This document shows positions 6,109-13,555 of a stretch of 37,478 nucleotides of DNA, in pieces; position 1 is the first letter of the stretch; each line of letters begins with the position of its first letter. A program made the translations under genes and the position numbers. The notes beneath the pieces were generated by a model. It was given only the letters and a program-made list of their open reading frames with translations. It did no database searches and was not told the DNA's origin. The DNA is from Caldimicrobium sp. Lineage in GTDB: Bacteria; Desulfobacterota; Thermodesulfobacteria; Thermodesulfobacteriales; Thermodesulfobacteriaceae. The DNA lies in NCBI GenBank assembly GCA_009903935.1, contig WYEG01000017.1, positions 1 through 37,478 of the forward strand, in the 5' to 3' direction.

Positions 6109-8232
6109 TTATTCTTCTACTGGCACGAAGTCTATGTAGAACCTGCGTAGGTCTACCTTCTTAAGTTTAACCTTGATTCTCTGTCCAATCTGGTAGACCT
6201 TACCGCTATTCTTTCCAATAAGGCTAATTCCCTTTTCATCAAGAATGTATACATCGTCCACTAAGTCTATGACCCTTACCACTCCGCTTACCATGTAGTC
6301 CTCAAGGTCAACAAAGAACCCAAAGGCAGAGACACCGCTTATGATCCCATGGAATTCCTGCCCGACCTTATCCTGCATGAAGAAGGCTTGGAGCCTCTTT
6401 ACCACATCTCTTTCAGCTTCCTCGGCCTTTCTTTCTCTCTCAGAAAGATGCTTTCCCATGACTAAAAGCTCCTCATAGGTGTAGGGAGGCTTCCTTTTTC
6501 TTAAAGCCCTTTTTAACACCCGATGCACCACTAAGTCAGGATACCTTCGAATGGGGGAGGTAAAGTGACAATAATGCGTTTCTGCTAACCCAAAGTGTCC
6601 AACATTTTCTGGAGAATAACGAGCCTGCTTTAGAGAGCGAAGCACAAGATGGTTGAAAAGATGCTCGATTGGCTTCCCCTCAAACTGCTTAAGTAACTCC
6701 TGGATGAAGCTTGGTGTGACCTCTTCTGGTATGTCGATTGAGTAGCCAAGGGAAAGAAAAATTTCGCTCAGCTCTCTTAGCTTGTTTGGGTCTGGCTCTT
6801 CATGCACCCGGTAAAGAAAAGGATAGTCAAGGTCAGTTAGAAATTCCGCAACGGCAACATTTGCGGCGATCATGAAATCCTCTATAAGCATGTGGGCTGG
6901 GTTCCTTTCCCTTTTGATGATGTTTTCTATCTTTCCTTCAAGATTGATTAAGATCTCTGGTTCAGGAAGGTCAAAATCAAGGCTACCCTTCTTCGTCCTT
7001 TGAGCTCGAATTAGCTGAGAAAGCTCAAGGGCTGAGTTAAGCATCGGATAAAGCTCTTTGTATTTCTCTATAACCTCTTTATCTCCGTCAATGAGCATCC
7101 TTTTAACTTCCGTGTAAGTTAGACGGGCCTTAGACCTTATCACTCCTTCATAGAACTTTTTCCCTTTAACCTTTCCACCTTTAGTGTAATCTATCTCCAC
7201 AACCATCACTAAGCGGTCAACATAGGGCTTTAGACTGCAAAGGTGGTTTGATAGCTTTTCAGGGAACATGGGTATGACCATGGTCGGAAAGTAGACGCTT
7301 GTCCCGCGAAGATAAGCGTCTTTGTCAAGAAAAGAATTCATGGGCACATAGTGGGACACATCAGCTATGGCTACATAGAGCTTAAAGCCCTTGGAGGTTT
7401 CTCTGACGCAGATTGCGTCGTCAAAATCTCGAGCATTTTCTCCGTCTATGGTAACAAAAGGAAGCTCTCTTAGGTCAACCCTTCCAACCTTATCTTCTTC
7501 CCGAACCTCATCGGGAAGCTTCATAAGCTCCTTCTTTGCCTGGTGAGGAAGTTCAAAAGGAAGGTCCTGCTCGTAGATAACTGCCCAGATATGGGTATTG
7601 ATATCCTCCGGGTCGCCAAGGTCCTTCAAAACCTCTCCCATTGGGACTCCAAACTCTGAGGAGCCTTGGATGATCTTTGCCACAACCAGATGGTTTGGGA
7701 GAGCCTTCCCTCTTCTTTTTTTAGGAATGTAGAGCTCAAAGGGGATCCTTGGGTCTTCAGGCTCAAGGAAGAAAAATTTATTTCGTTTAACCAGATACCC
7801 GACGATGTATTTTCGTTTCCTTTCTAAGACTGAAAGGACTCGTCCTTCAGGACCCTTTTTAGCAATCTTTTCAATCTGAACGAGAACAAGGTCCCCGTCA
7901 AGGGCTTTGCCTACCTTCCTTGGGGGAATAAACACCGTCTCCCCATCTTCAGTCTCAACGAAGGCAAAGCCATCGGGATGAACACGGATCTTTCCCTTTT
8001 TTGCTGAAAACTGGGAAGGTAGCCCGAATTTTCTCTTTCTTATCTGGACAAGCTTCCCCTCTTCGCAGAGCTTTCGGACAAGCTCACGAAAAGCCTGCCT
8101 TTCAGGCTTAGGGATGTTGAGCAAATGATAAAGCTCCCGAAGAAGGAGAGGTTTTTTCTTTGATTCAAAAAGGCTTAAGATTTCTTCTTCGAGATATGAC
8201 GGCTTAGCCTTTTTCTTCTTCTTTTTTTTCAT
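6109..8232 (-). CDS. rnr: Ribonuclease R (RNB-family 3'-5' exoribonuclease)
   Basis: RNase R degrades structured RNA processively and helps with mRNA and rRNA quality control. The 707 residues show an N-terminal winged-helix region (residues 15-70), cold-shock/OB folds (about 75-230), the RNB catalytic domain with DGENARDFDDAIC near 264 and IADVSHYVPMNSFLD, and a C-terminal S1 domain (GQEFHGIISGVSAFGFFVDLE near 630). The N-terminus starts with seven consecutive lysines after Met; the lysine-rich C-terminal tail of E. coli RNase R is absent. Its ATG overlaps the stop of the cytochrome gene by one base, so it is the last gene of the dnaN-gyrB-hpt group. Confidence 0.95.
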   Translation of the reverse strand: MKKKKKKKAKPSYLEEEILSLFESKKKPLLLRELYHLLNIPKPERQAFRELVRKLCEEGKLVQIRKRKFGLPSQFSAKKGKIRVHPDGFAFVETEDGETVFIPPRKVGKALDGDLVLVQIEKIAKKGPEGRVLSVLERKRKYIVGYLVKRNKFFFLEPEDPRIPFELYIPKKRRGKALPNHLVVAKIIQGSSEFGVPMGEVLKDLGDPEDINTHIWAVIYEQDLPFELPHQAKKELMKLPDEVREEDKVGRVDLRELPFVTIDGENARDFDDAICVRETSKGFKLYVAIADVSHYVPMNSFLDKDAYLRGTSVYFPTMVIPMFPEKLSNHLCSLKPYVDRLVMVVEIDYTKGGKVKGKKFYEGVIRSKARLTYTEVKRMLIDGDKEVIEKYKELYPMLNSALELSQLIRAQRTKKGSLDFDLPEPEILINLEGKIENIIKRERNPAHMLIEDFMIAANVAVAEFLTDLDYPFLYRVHEEPDPNKLRELSEIFLSLGYSIDIPEEVTPSFIQELLKQFEGKPIEHLFNHLVLRSLKQARYSPENVGHFGLAETHYCHFTSPIRRYPDLVVHRVLKRALRKRKPPYTYEELLVMGKHLSERERKAEEAERDVVKRLQAFFMQDKVGQEFHGIISGVSAFGFFVDLEDYMVSGVVRVIDLVDDVYILDEKGISLIGKNSGKVYQIGQRIKVKLKKVDLRRFYIDFVPVEE

Positions 8233-8501
8233 TATTTAAGGTTTAGATACTTGATGGCAAGCTCAAGGTCCTCATCCGTTGAGGTCTGATGAAGCCCAGC
8301 CTTTGGACCCTGTCTGACTAACCGCCTAAGGTCATCAGCCGTTTTAATGCCTTTGGAAGAGACAAGGTTTTCAAGGCTATCCTTACCCTTATGACATTTT
8401 AAACACTTGAAAGTCTCAGCTTGAGAGCCCTTTTGATGAAGCACTATGGCTGAGAGGATGGTAAGCCCGATTATAACAAGGGAGAGGTCACGCAGAACCA
8501 T
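8232..8501 (-). CDS. Small monohaem cytochrome c-like protein
   Basis: The 89-residue protein has an uncleaved or cleavable N-terminal membrane segment (residues 4-21) followed by a haem c binding motif CLKCH at residues 33-37. Downstream lie LVSSKGIKTADDLRRLVRQGP and a final helix, as in class I cytochromes; the likely distal ligand is not evident (there is no clear Met in the usual place). It should be periplasmic and carry electrons, or sense redox state. A strong ribosome binding site (AGGAGGAGACC) precedes the ATG. Its place between hpt and rnr, with overlaps on both sides of the group, is unexpected for a respiratory protein. Confidence 0.75.
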   Translation of the reverse strand: MVLRDLSLVIIGLTILSAIVLHQKGSQAETFKCLKCHKGKDSLENLVSSKGIKTADDLRRLVRQGPKAGLHQTSTDEDLELAIKYLNLK

Positions 8502-8511
8502 AGGTCTCCTC

Positions 8512-8652
8512 CTAAAGTTTTAAGGCTTTGATGAGAACATAGCTTATCAAAAGGGCAGCCGATATGCGAAGGACCCAGAGATACCAAGGGCTTTCTTTAA
8601 GGTAGGTGATCATAAAGCTTTTATACCTTTGCCAAAGGGAGGGCTTGCTCAA
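8512..8652 (-). CDS. 46-residue single-span membrane protein
   Basis: A short frame starts at TTG (8652-8650), whose last two bases overlap the TGA of hpt (TTGA overlap), and ends 10 bp before the ATG of the cytochrome gene. The product begins MSKPSLWQRYKSFMITYLKE and contains a hydrophobic stretch (WYLWVLRISAALLISYVLI) ending in KALKL, giving one membrane span with a positively charged N-terminal half. It fills the otherwise empty space between hpt and the cytochrome gene in the same direction. I do not recognise a family. A membrane partner of the cytochrome is possible but only inferred from position. Confidence 0.6.
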   Translation of the reverse strand: MSKPSLWQRYKSFMITYLKESPWYLWVLRISAALLISYVLIKALKL

Positions 8653-9179
8653 GATTTTATCACCTCGTAAACACCTGGTAGATGCCTATATTTTTCCGCA
8701 TAGTCAAGACCATAGCCAACGAGAAACCCTTTTTCCACCACAAAACCCACATACTCTATGGGCACATCAACCTTTCGCCTCTCCCTTTTATCAATAAGGG
8801 CGCAAACCTTGACGATTTTAGGCTTGTGAAGCTTGAGATGCTCAAGCAGAAACTTAACGGTTAAACCTGTGTCAACTATATCCTCAACGAGGATCACCGT
8901 CTTCCCCTCAAGGGGTAGCTCTATATCTTTGGTGATTACTATCTCTTCTGATGAAGTATCAGAGTAGCCGTAGCTTTTTACTCGGACAAAGTCTATGAAG
9001 ACATCTTTTTTGTCAAGAGCCCGAACTAAGTCCGCAAGAAAGATAAAGGAGCCCTTTAGCGTGCCTATTAAAATAAGCTCTTCTTCGCCATGGTCATTGA
9101 GGATCTGTTTTGCAAGCTCAGAGACCTTGCTTGCGATGTCAGAAGGTGAGATAAGAAGTTTTAAGGCTTCTTTGTTCAT
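8649..9179 (-). CDS. hpt: Hypoxanthine phosphoribosyltransferase
   Basis: This enzyme salvages hypoxanthine (and usually guanine) to IMP/GMP using PRPP. The 176 residues carry the type I phosphoribosyltransferase PRPP-binding loop VILVEDIVDTGLT near residues 94-106, the flexible-loop region VKSYGYSDTSSEE and the purine-binding C-terminal segment KGFLVGYGLDYAEKYRHLPGVYEV, all typical of bacterial Hpt. No good ribosome binding site precedes the ATG, which lies 11 bp after gyrB. It belongs to the same purine supply system as guaB at 26429. Confidence 0.95.
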   Translation of the reverse strand: MNKEALKLLISPSDIASKVSELAKQILNDHGEEELILIGTLKGSFIFLADLVRALDKKDVFIDFVRVKSYGYSDTSSEEIVITKDIELPLEGKTVILVEDIVDTGLTVKFLLEHLKLHKPKIVKVCALIDKRERRKVDVPIEYVGFVVEKGFLVGYGLDYAEKYRHLPGVYEVIKS

Positions 9180-9190
9180 TTGAATTAAAA

Positions 9191-11557
9191 TTATATATCA
9201 AGCTCACGATATTCCAAGGCATGCTGATAGATGAATTCCCTTCGAGGTTCCACATTTTCTCCCATGAGGATGGAAAAGAGCTCGCTTGCCTTCTCGGCAT
9301 CCTTTAGGGAAACCTTTTTCAAAACCCTTCGCTCAGGGTCCATAGTTGTCTCCCAGAGCTGTTTCGGGTTCATCTCACCCAAGCCTTTGTAGCGCTGAAT
9401 GTAAAGCCCCTTCCTTGCCTCCTCTCTTAGAAAGTTAAGCATATCAAAGAGAGAGAAGGGGAAGCCTTGGAAAATCCTTTCTTCATCTTTGAACTTTACT
9501 TTTAAATCTTGGTTAAGATAGGGTTTGAGCCCCTCAAAGAGCTTGACAAGCTCGCGATAATCCTTCTCTAAGATCAACTCAGGACCGACCTTACAAAAGC
9601 TTATTCCTTCCTTCTCCGAGAGGAGATGAAACTCGTAGTACTTTGGATTGTAGCTACTTGGTTTTACCTTAGAAATTTTAAAAGACCGCTTTACCACTTC
9701 CTGAGAAAGCTTCTCCACATCCTTCTCCTTCTCTAAGTTTACAAGGGAAACATACCCAAGGGTGAGAAGGAGGAGCACAACCTCAGGGGGATAGGTTTTT
9801 TTGGCAAGGGCTAAGAGATGCTTTTCCATCTTGCAAAGGGTAGCAAAGAAAGACTCCGGGTCGGAAAGGGCAGGCTTTAAGCTTAAGTTTTTAGCAATTC
9901 GTTTGAGGAGAAATTTGTCAAGCTCCTCGTCGTCCTTGAGATAATACTCCTTTTTGCCTTCAACTACCCGGTAGAGAGGGGGTTGAGCGATGTAGAGCCA
10001 GCCCCTCTCGATTATAGGAGCCATTTGCCTATAAAAGAAGGTAAGAAGAAGGGTCCTTATGTGGGCACCGTCAATGTCTGCATCGGTCATGATGATTATT
10101 CGCCTAAAATTGCATTTATCTGGGTCGAAGGAATCGCCGATGCCGCAAGCAAGGGTGGCGATAAGCCCTTTTATCTCTTCAGATTTTAACATCTTGTCAA
10201 GGCTTGCCTTCTCTACATTCAAAATCTTTCCCCTTAACGGGAGGATAGCCTGAAATCTCCTGTCCCTTGCCTGCTTTGCCGAGCCACCAGCGGAATCACC
10301 TTCAACGATAAAGAGCTCTCGTTTCTCTGGGTTCTTTTCGGTGCAATCTGCAAGCTTTCCAGCCGTGATAAACTCCTCAAGCTCGCTCTTCTTTTTGGTA
10401 AGCTCCCTTGCCTTCCTTGCTGCTTCCCTTTCTTTGGCTGTTTGAATAACCCTCTGCAGGATTTTTTTGGCTTCTTGGGGGTTGCTCTCAAAGAACTTGA
10501 GTAAACCCTCGTAGACGATGGAATCCACAATGGATTTGACCTCGCTATTTCCAAGCTTCATCTTGGTTTGACCTTCAAACTGAGGGTCAGGCACCTTAAG
10601 GGAGAGGACGGCACAAAGCCCTTCCCGGACATCCTCTCCTTCAAGCTTTGGACCTTTGTAGGATTTGTCCTCAGAAAGATAGCGGTTTAAGGCTCTTGTT
10701 AGGGCTGTCCTAAAACCAACGACATGCGTTCCGCCTTCCTTGGTATGGATGTTGTTGACATAACTAAAAATGGTCTCCGTTGAAGAAGTGTTATACTGAA
10801 GGGCAACCTCAACTTTGACCTTGTCCTTTTCTCCCGAAATGTAGATTACCTTAGAATGAACGGGCTCCTTCTTCTGGTTTAAAACCTTAACATACTCTAC
10901 TATCCCTCCCTTTTGATGAAACTTTTCGCTGTAGCCAACCCTTTCGTCAACAAGATAAAAGGTTATTTCAGGGTTTAGGAAGGCAAGCTCTCTTATCCTT
11001 CTCTTAACCGTCTCAAGGTCAAACTCAAGGTCTCCGAAGATCTCAGGGTCAGGCTTAAACCGGACCAAGGTGCCCCTTTTGTTGGTCTTTCCGATGACCT
11101 CAATGGAGGTAAGGGGATTACCTCGGGAATATTTTTGCTGATAGATCATTCCATCCCGATAGACATTGACGATAAGCCATTCTGAGAGGGCGTTTACCAC
11201 TGATACACCAACTCCGTGCAAACCACCCGAAACCTTGTAAACTCCGTGGTCAAACTTTGCTCCAGCATGAAGCCTTGTCATCACAAGCTCAAGGGCTGGG
11301 ACCTTCTCTTCAGGATGGATGTCAACGGGTATACCCCTTCCGTTATCTTCCACGCTTGCCGAACCATCCTTGTGAAGGGTTACTCGGATCTCGTTTGCAT
11401 AGCCTGCTAAGGCTTCATCAACGGCGTTGTCAAGCACCTCCCAAAGAAGGTGATGGAAGCCTTCCGGACCAGTTGACCCTATGTACATCGCTGGTCTCAT
11501 CCGGACCCCTTCAAGTCCGGACAAGACCTTTATATCTTTGGCTACATATTCGCTCAT
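9191..11557 (-). CDS. gyrB: DNA gyrase subunit B
   Basis: GyrB is the ATPase subunit of gyrase, which introduces negative supercoils. At 788 residues it has the GHKL ATPase domain (EVLDNAVDEALAGYANEI, DNGRGIPVDIHPEE, GGLHGVGVSVVNALS), the transducer domain, the TOPRIM domain (FIVEGDSAGGSAKQARDR and IIIMTDADIDGAHIRTLLL) and the tail GLYIQRYKGLGEMNPKQLWETTMDP. A long segment between the DxD motif and RYKGLGEM (about residues 560-715) corresponds to the insertion seen in many Gram-negative GyrB proteins. The ATG is preceded by GAGGG. dnaN lies 35 bp upstream in the same direction. Confidence 0.98.
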   Translation of the reverse strand: MSEYVAKDIKVLSGLEGVRMRPAMYIGSTGPEGFHHLLWEVLDNAVDEALAGYANEIRVTLHKDGSASVEDNGRGIPVDIHPEEKVPALELVMTRLHAGAKFDHGVYKVSGGLHGVGVSVVNALSEWLIVNVYRDGMIYQQKYSRGNPLTSIEVIGKTNKRGTLVRFKPDPEIFGDLEFDLETVKRRIRELAFLNPEITFYLVDERVGYSEKFHQKGGIVEYVKVLNQKKEPVHSKVIYISGEKDKVKVEVALQYNTSSTETIFSYVNNIHTKEGGTHVVGFRTALTRALNRYLSEDKSYKGPKLEGEDVREGLCAVLSLKVPDPQFEGQTKMKLGNSEVKSIVDSIVYEGLLKFFESNPQEAKKILQRVIQTAKEREAARKARELTKKKSELEEFITAGKLADCTEKNPEKRELFIVEGDSAGGSAKQARDRRFQAILPLRGKILNVEKASLDKMLKSEEIKGLIATLACGIGDSFDPDKCNFRRIIIMTDADIDGAHIRTLLLTFFYRQMAPIIERGWLYIAQPPLYRVVEGKKEYYLKDDEELDKFLLKRIAKNLSLKPALSDPESFFATLCKMEKHLLALAKKTYPPEVVLLLLTLGYVSLVNLEKEKDVEKLSQEVVKRSFKISKVKPSSYNPKYYEFHLLSEKEGISFCKVGPELILEKDYRELVKLFEGLKPYLNQDLKVKFKDEERIFQGFPFSLFDMLNFLREEARKGLYIQRYKGLGEMNPKQLWETTMDPERRVLKKVSLKDAEKASELFSILMGENVEPRREFIYQHALEYRELDI

Positions 11558-11592
11558 AGTGGTTAGACCCTCAGTTTAACGGATTTTTTGAT

Positions 11593-12711
11593 TTAAATGA
11601 CCATGGGCATCACAATGTAAAGAAAGCCCTCATCCCGGTAGCCGAAGACCCCGGCTGGGCTTCTTTCATCCCTAAACTTAAGGTCAACCTCTTCGGATTG
11701 CATAACTTCAAGAGGGTCAAGTAGATACTCCGAATTGAAGCTGATGGAGAAAGGCTCCCCCTCGTAGCTACAGCCAAGTCTTATTTGGGAACGCCCAAGC
11801 TCAGTCTCCTGACTGGTAAGGATTAGTTCATTCTTGTTTAAGGTAAGAGTAACAGGTTTAAACTTTTCGGTAACCAAGAGGGAAACCCTCCGTAGGGCAT
11901 CCATGAAAAGCCTTCTATCAACCTTAGCTACCCTTTCAAAGGTAGAAGGAATTACCGCTCGGTAATCGGGGAAGCTTCCCTCTATAGTCCTGCTAAAGAA
12001 GATACCAAGGCTTGTCCAAAGAACAGCATAGTTGTTGATGTAGGCAAGCTTCACCGTTAATTCATCTTCGCTTAAGTCAGCTATTTCTCTTGCCGACTTG
12101 CGACTAAGGATAAAAGGAGAAAGCTCGGTTTTATCGAGACCTAAGATCTCAGCTTCAAACAGGGCAAGCCTATGACCATCCGAGGCTACCGCACGGAGCT
12201 TGCCCTCCTCTTTCAAGGGTTCAAAGTAGATGCCAGAAAGGACAAACCTTGCTTCTTCTTTACTGCTTGCAAAGATCGTCTTTTCGATGAGAAGAGAAAG
12301 GATGTGCCCAGGGATGTCTATGGCTTGTTCTTCGTTAAAATCTGGAAGAGCAGGGAATTCTGAAGGGTCGCCAAGGGCAAGCTCATAGGTGATCCTCTCT
12401 GCCAGGTCACGAACAATTAAGCGTGAGTCCTCCTTAACAAGTAAGACTTCATCCTCAGGGAAGTTTTTAATTACTTCATAGAACTTTCTTGCAGGCACGC
12501 AGAAGGTCAGGCTTTCTCCTTCTACCTCTCCTTGAACCTTACCTTTAAAACCTTGATCAAGGTCTGTGGCTAAAAATTCAAGCTCTCCTTTCTCGGGGTT
12601 AATGTTTATTAAAACCATGGAAAGAACAGCCATGGAAGCCCTTTTGTCAGCCACCGCTTCACAGAGTTTTAAGACCTTAGTTAAGTCCTTGGTTGAAACT
12701 TTCGCTAACAT
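11593..12711 (-). CDS. dnaN: DNA polymerase III sliding clamp (beta subunit)
   Basis: The 372-residue product is a normal-length beta clamp with three homologous domains. The N-terminal segment KVLKLCEAVADKRASMAVLSMVLI, the central FVLSGIYFE and DGHRLALFE, and the C-terminal ending GFLYIVMPMVI are characteristic; the terminal MPM(V/I) motif is typical of the family. A ribosome binding site GGGGGGA lies 5 bp before the ATG. It is the first gene of the minus-strand group and is transcribed away from the perR/fur gene. dnaA is not in the window. Confidence 0.98.
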   Translation of the reverse strand: MLAKVSTKDLTKVLKLCEAVADKRASMAVLSMVLININPEKGELEFLATDLDQGFKGKVQGEVEGESLTFCVPARKFYEVIKNFPEDEVLLVKEDSRLIVRDLAERITYELALGDPSEFPALPDFNEEQAIDIPGHILSLLIEKTIFASSKEEARFVLSGIYFEPLKEEGKLRAVASDGHRLALFEAEILGLDKTELSPFILSRKSAREIADLSEDELTVKLAYINNYAVLWTSLGIFFSRTIEGSFPDYRAVIPSTFERVAKVDRRLFMDALRRVSLLVTEKFKPVTLTLNKNELILTSQETELGRSQIRLGCSYEGEPFSISFNSEYLLDPLEVMQSEEVDLKFRDERSPAGVFGYRDEGFLYIVMPMVI

Positions 12712-12739
12712 AAATCCCCCCTGAGGATTTTTATGTTTA

Positions 12740-12768
12740 ATTATATCACTATATTAATGTAGGAGCAA
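12740..12768 (-). promoter_or_regulatory. dnaN promoter with extended -10
   Basis: On the minus strand the sequence reads TTGCTC (12768-12763), 17-bp spacer, TATAAT (12745-12740) preceded by TGA, which gives an extended -10 (TGATATAAT). The predicted start is about 20 nt before the dnaN ATG. The end of repeat copy E begins only 9 bp upstream of the -35 box. Confidence 0.7.
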
Positions 12769-12776
12769 ACGAGATT

Positions 12777-12978
12777 GAGGCTGTTTTAATAATTTGTGCA
12801 AGCCCCCATGTGTCACCCAGAGCCGTCTTTTTTGCCGCCCCGAGCCCTTTTTTGTCGCCCCGAGCCCTTTTTTGTCACCCCGAGCGAAGCGAGGGGTCCC
12901 TCGGCGCTTGCGTGCCTCGGGAAGACAGGGTGGGAAATGTCGCCCCGAGCGAAGCGAGGGGTCCCTCGCTACAATCAG
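12777..12978. repeat. Copy E of the dispersed hairpin repeat
   Basis: The left end GAGGCTGTTTTAATAATTTG (12777-12796) followed by TGCAAGCCC matches the left end of the copy at 29400 almost base for base. Three hairpins follow, including two identical CCCC-GA-GC-GAA-GC-GA-GGGG structures separated by one of opposite polarity. The right terminal inverted repeat is not recognisable, and I see no direct repeat around it, so the copy is probably truncated on the right. It takes up most of the 364-bp region between the divergent dnaN and perR/fur genes. Confidence 0.75.
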
Positions 12979-13017
12979 GATGGTAGAGTGCTGTATTGAA
13001 ATAGTCCTAAAATAATA

Positions 13018-13045
13018 TTGACAAAAGCAAAAAAAGTTTTATTTT
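13018..13045 (+). promoter_or_regulatory. perR/fur promoter with a possible autoregulatory box
   Basis: TTGACA (13018-13023), 16-bp spacer, TATTTT (13040-13045). A weak dyad CTAAAATAATATTGA (13007-13021) overlaps the -35 box and matches 9 of the 14 defined positions of the PerR consensus TTATAATNATTATAA; that would fit autoregulation but is a weak match in AT-rich sequence. The ribosome binding site GAGGGGAG precedes the ATG at 13076. Confidence 0.55.
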
Positions 13046-13075
13046 AAAGGAAAAAATTTAAATGAGGGGAGAAAA

Positions 13076-13483
13076 ATGCAAAACAACGACCTTAATCTAC
13101 TAAAGGAACTTAGGCTTAAGCTTACTCCTCAAAGGTTAGCCATTATAGAATATTTAAAGGGTAATAAAAACCATCCTTCAGCTGAAGAGATCTACAACGC
13201 CTTAAAAGATAGGTTCCCAAGCATGTCTTTTGCCACAGTCTATAACACCCTCGAGGTCTTAGTAGAAAAAGGGTTGATAAAAGAGCTAAGCATCGATAGC
13301 TCCAAAAAGAGGTTTGACCCTTATACCCATCCTCATCATCATTTTATCTGCAAAGCTTGCGGAAAGATCGTAGATGTTGAGGCTTCCTTTGAAATCTTTA
13401 TTCCGGAATCTCTTAGAGATTTCCAAGTTGAGGATTTTCAGGTTGTCTTCACCGGTGTCTGTCCCGAGTGTAAAAAAGAATAA
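13076..13483 (+). CDS. Fur-family regulator with PerR-type metal site
   Basis: This 135-residue DNA-binding metalloregulator has a winged helix (KLTPQRLAIIEYL and SFATVYNTLEVLVEKGLI) and a dimerisation domain. Structural zinc is expected at C92-x2-C95 and C129-x2-C132. The five regulatory-metal ligands of B. subtilis PerR (H37, D85, H91, H93, D104) all have counterparts at a constant offset: H33, D81, H87, H89 and D100. The Asp at position 81, in KRFDPYTHPHHH, is the residue that separates peroxide-sensing PerR from Fur, which usually has Glu there. A PerR role (oxidation of Fe-bound His by peroxide) is therefore more likely than iron-only sensing. It is monocistronic with its own terminator. 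Confidence 0.9.
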   Translation: MQNNDLNLLKELRLKLTPQRLAIIEYLKGNKNHPSAEEIYNALKDRFPSMSFATVYNTLEVLVEKGLIKELSIDSSKKRFDPYTHPHHHFICKACGKIVDVEASFEIFIPESLRDFQVEDFQVVFTGVCPECKKE

Positions 13484-13491
13484 CACATAAA

Positions 13492-13525
13492 AGCCCCTTT
13501 TGACGGAAAGGGGCTCTCTTTTTTT
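13492..13525 (+). terminator. Intrinsic terminator after the perR/fur gene
   Basis: The stem AGCCCCTTT (13492-13500) pairs perfectly with AAAGGGGCT (13507-13515) around a 6-nt loop, followed by CTC and seven T. Confidence 0.9.
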
Positions 13526-13555
13526 CTCTTTATACTGTGATAAATTAAGCCTTCA

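Noticed and set aside
12712-13075. Replication origin beside dnaN
   Set aside because: I saw no DnaA boxes (TTATCCACA type) or AT-rich unwinding element; dnaA is absent, and the region is filled by repeat copy E and two promoters.
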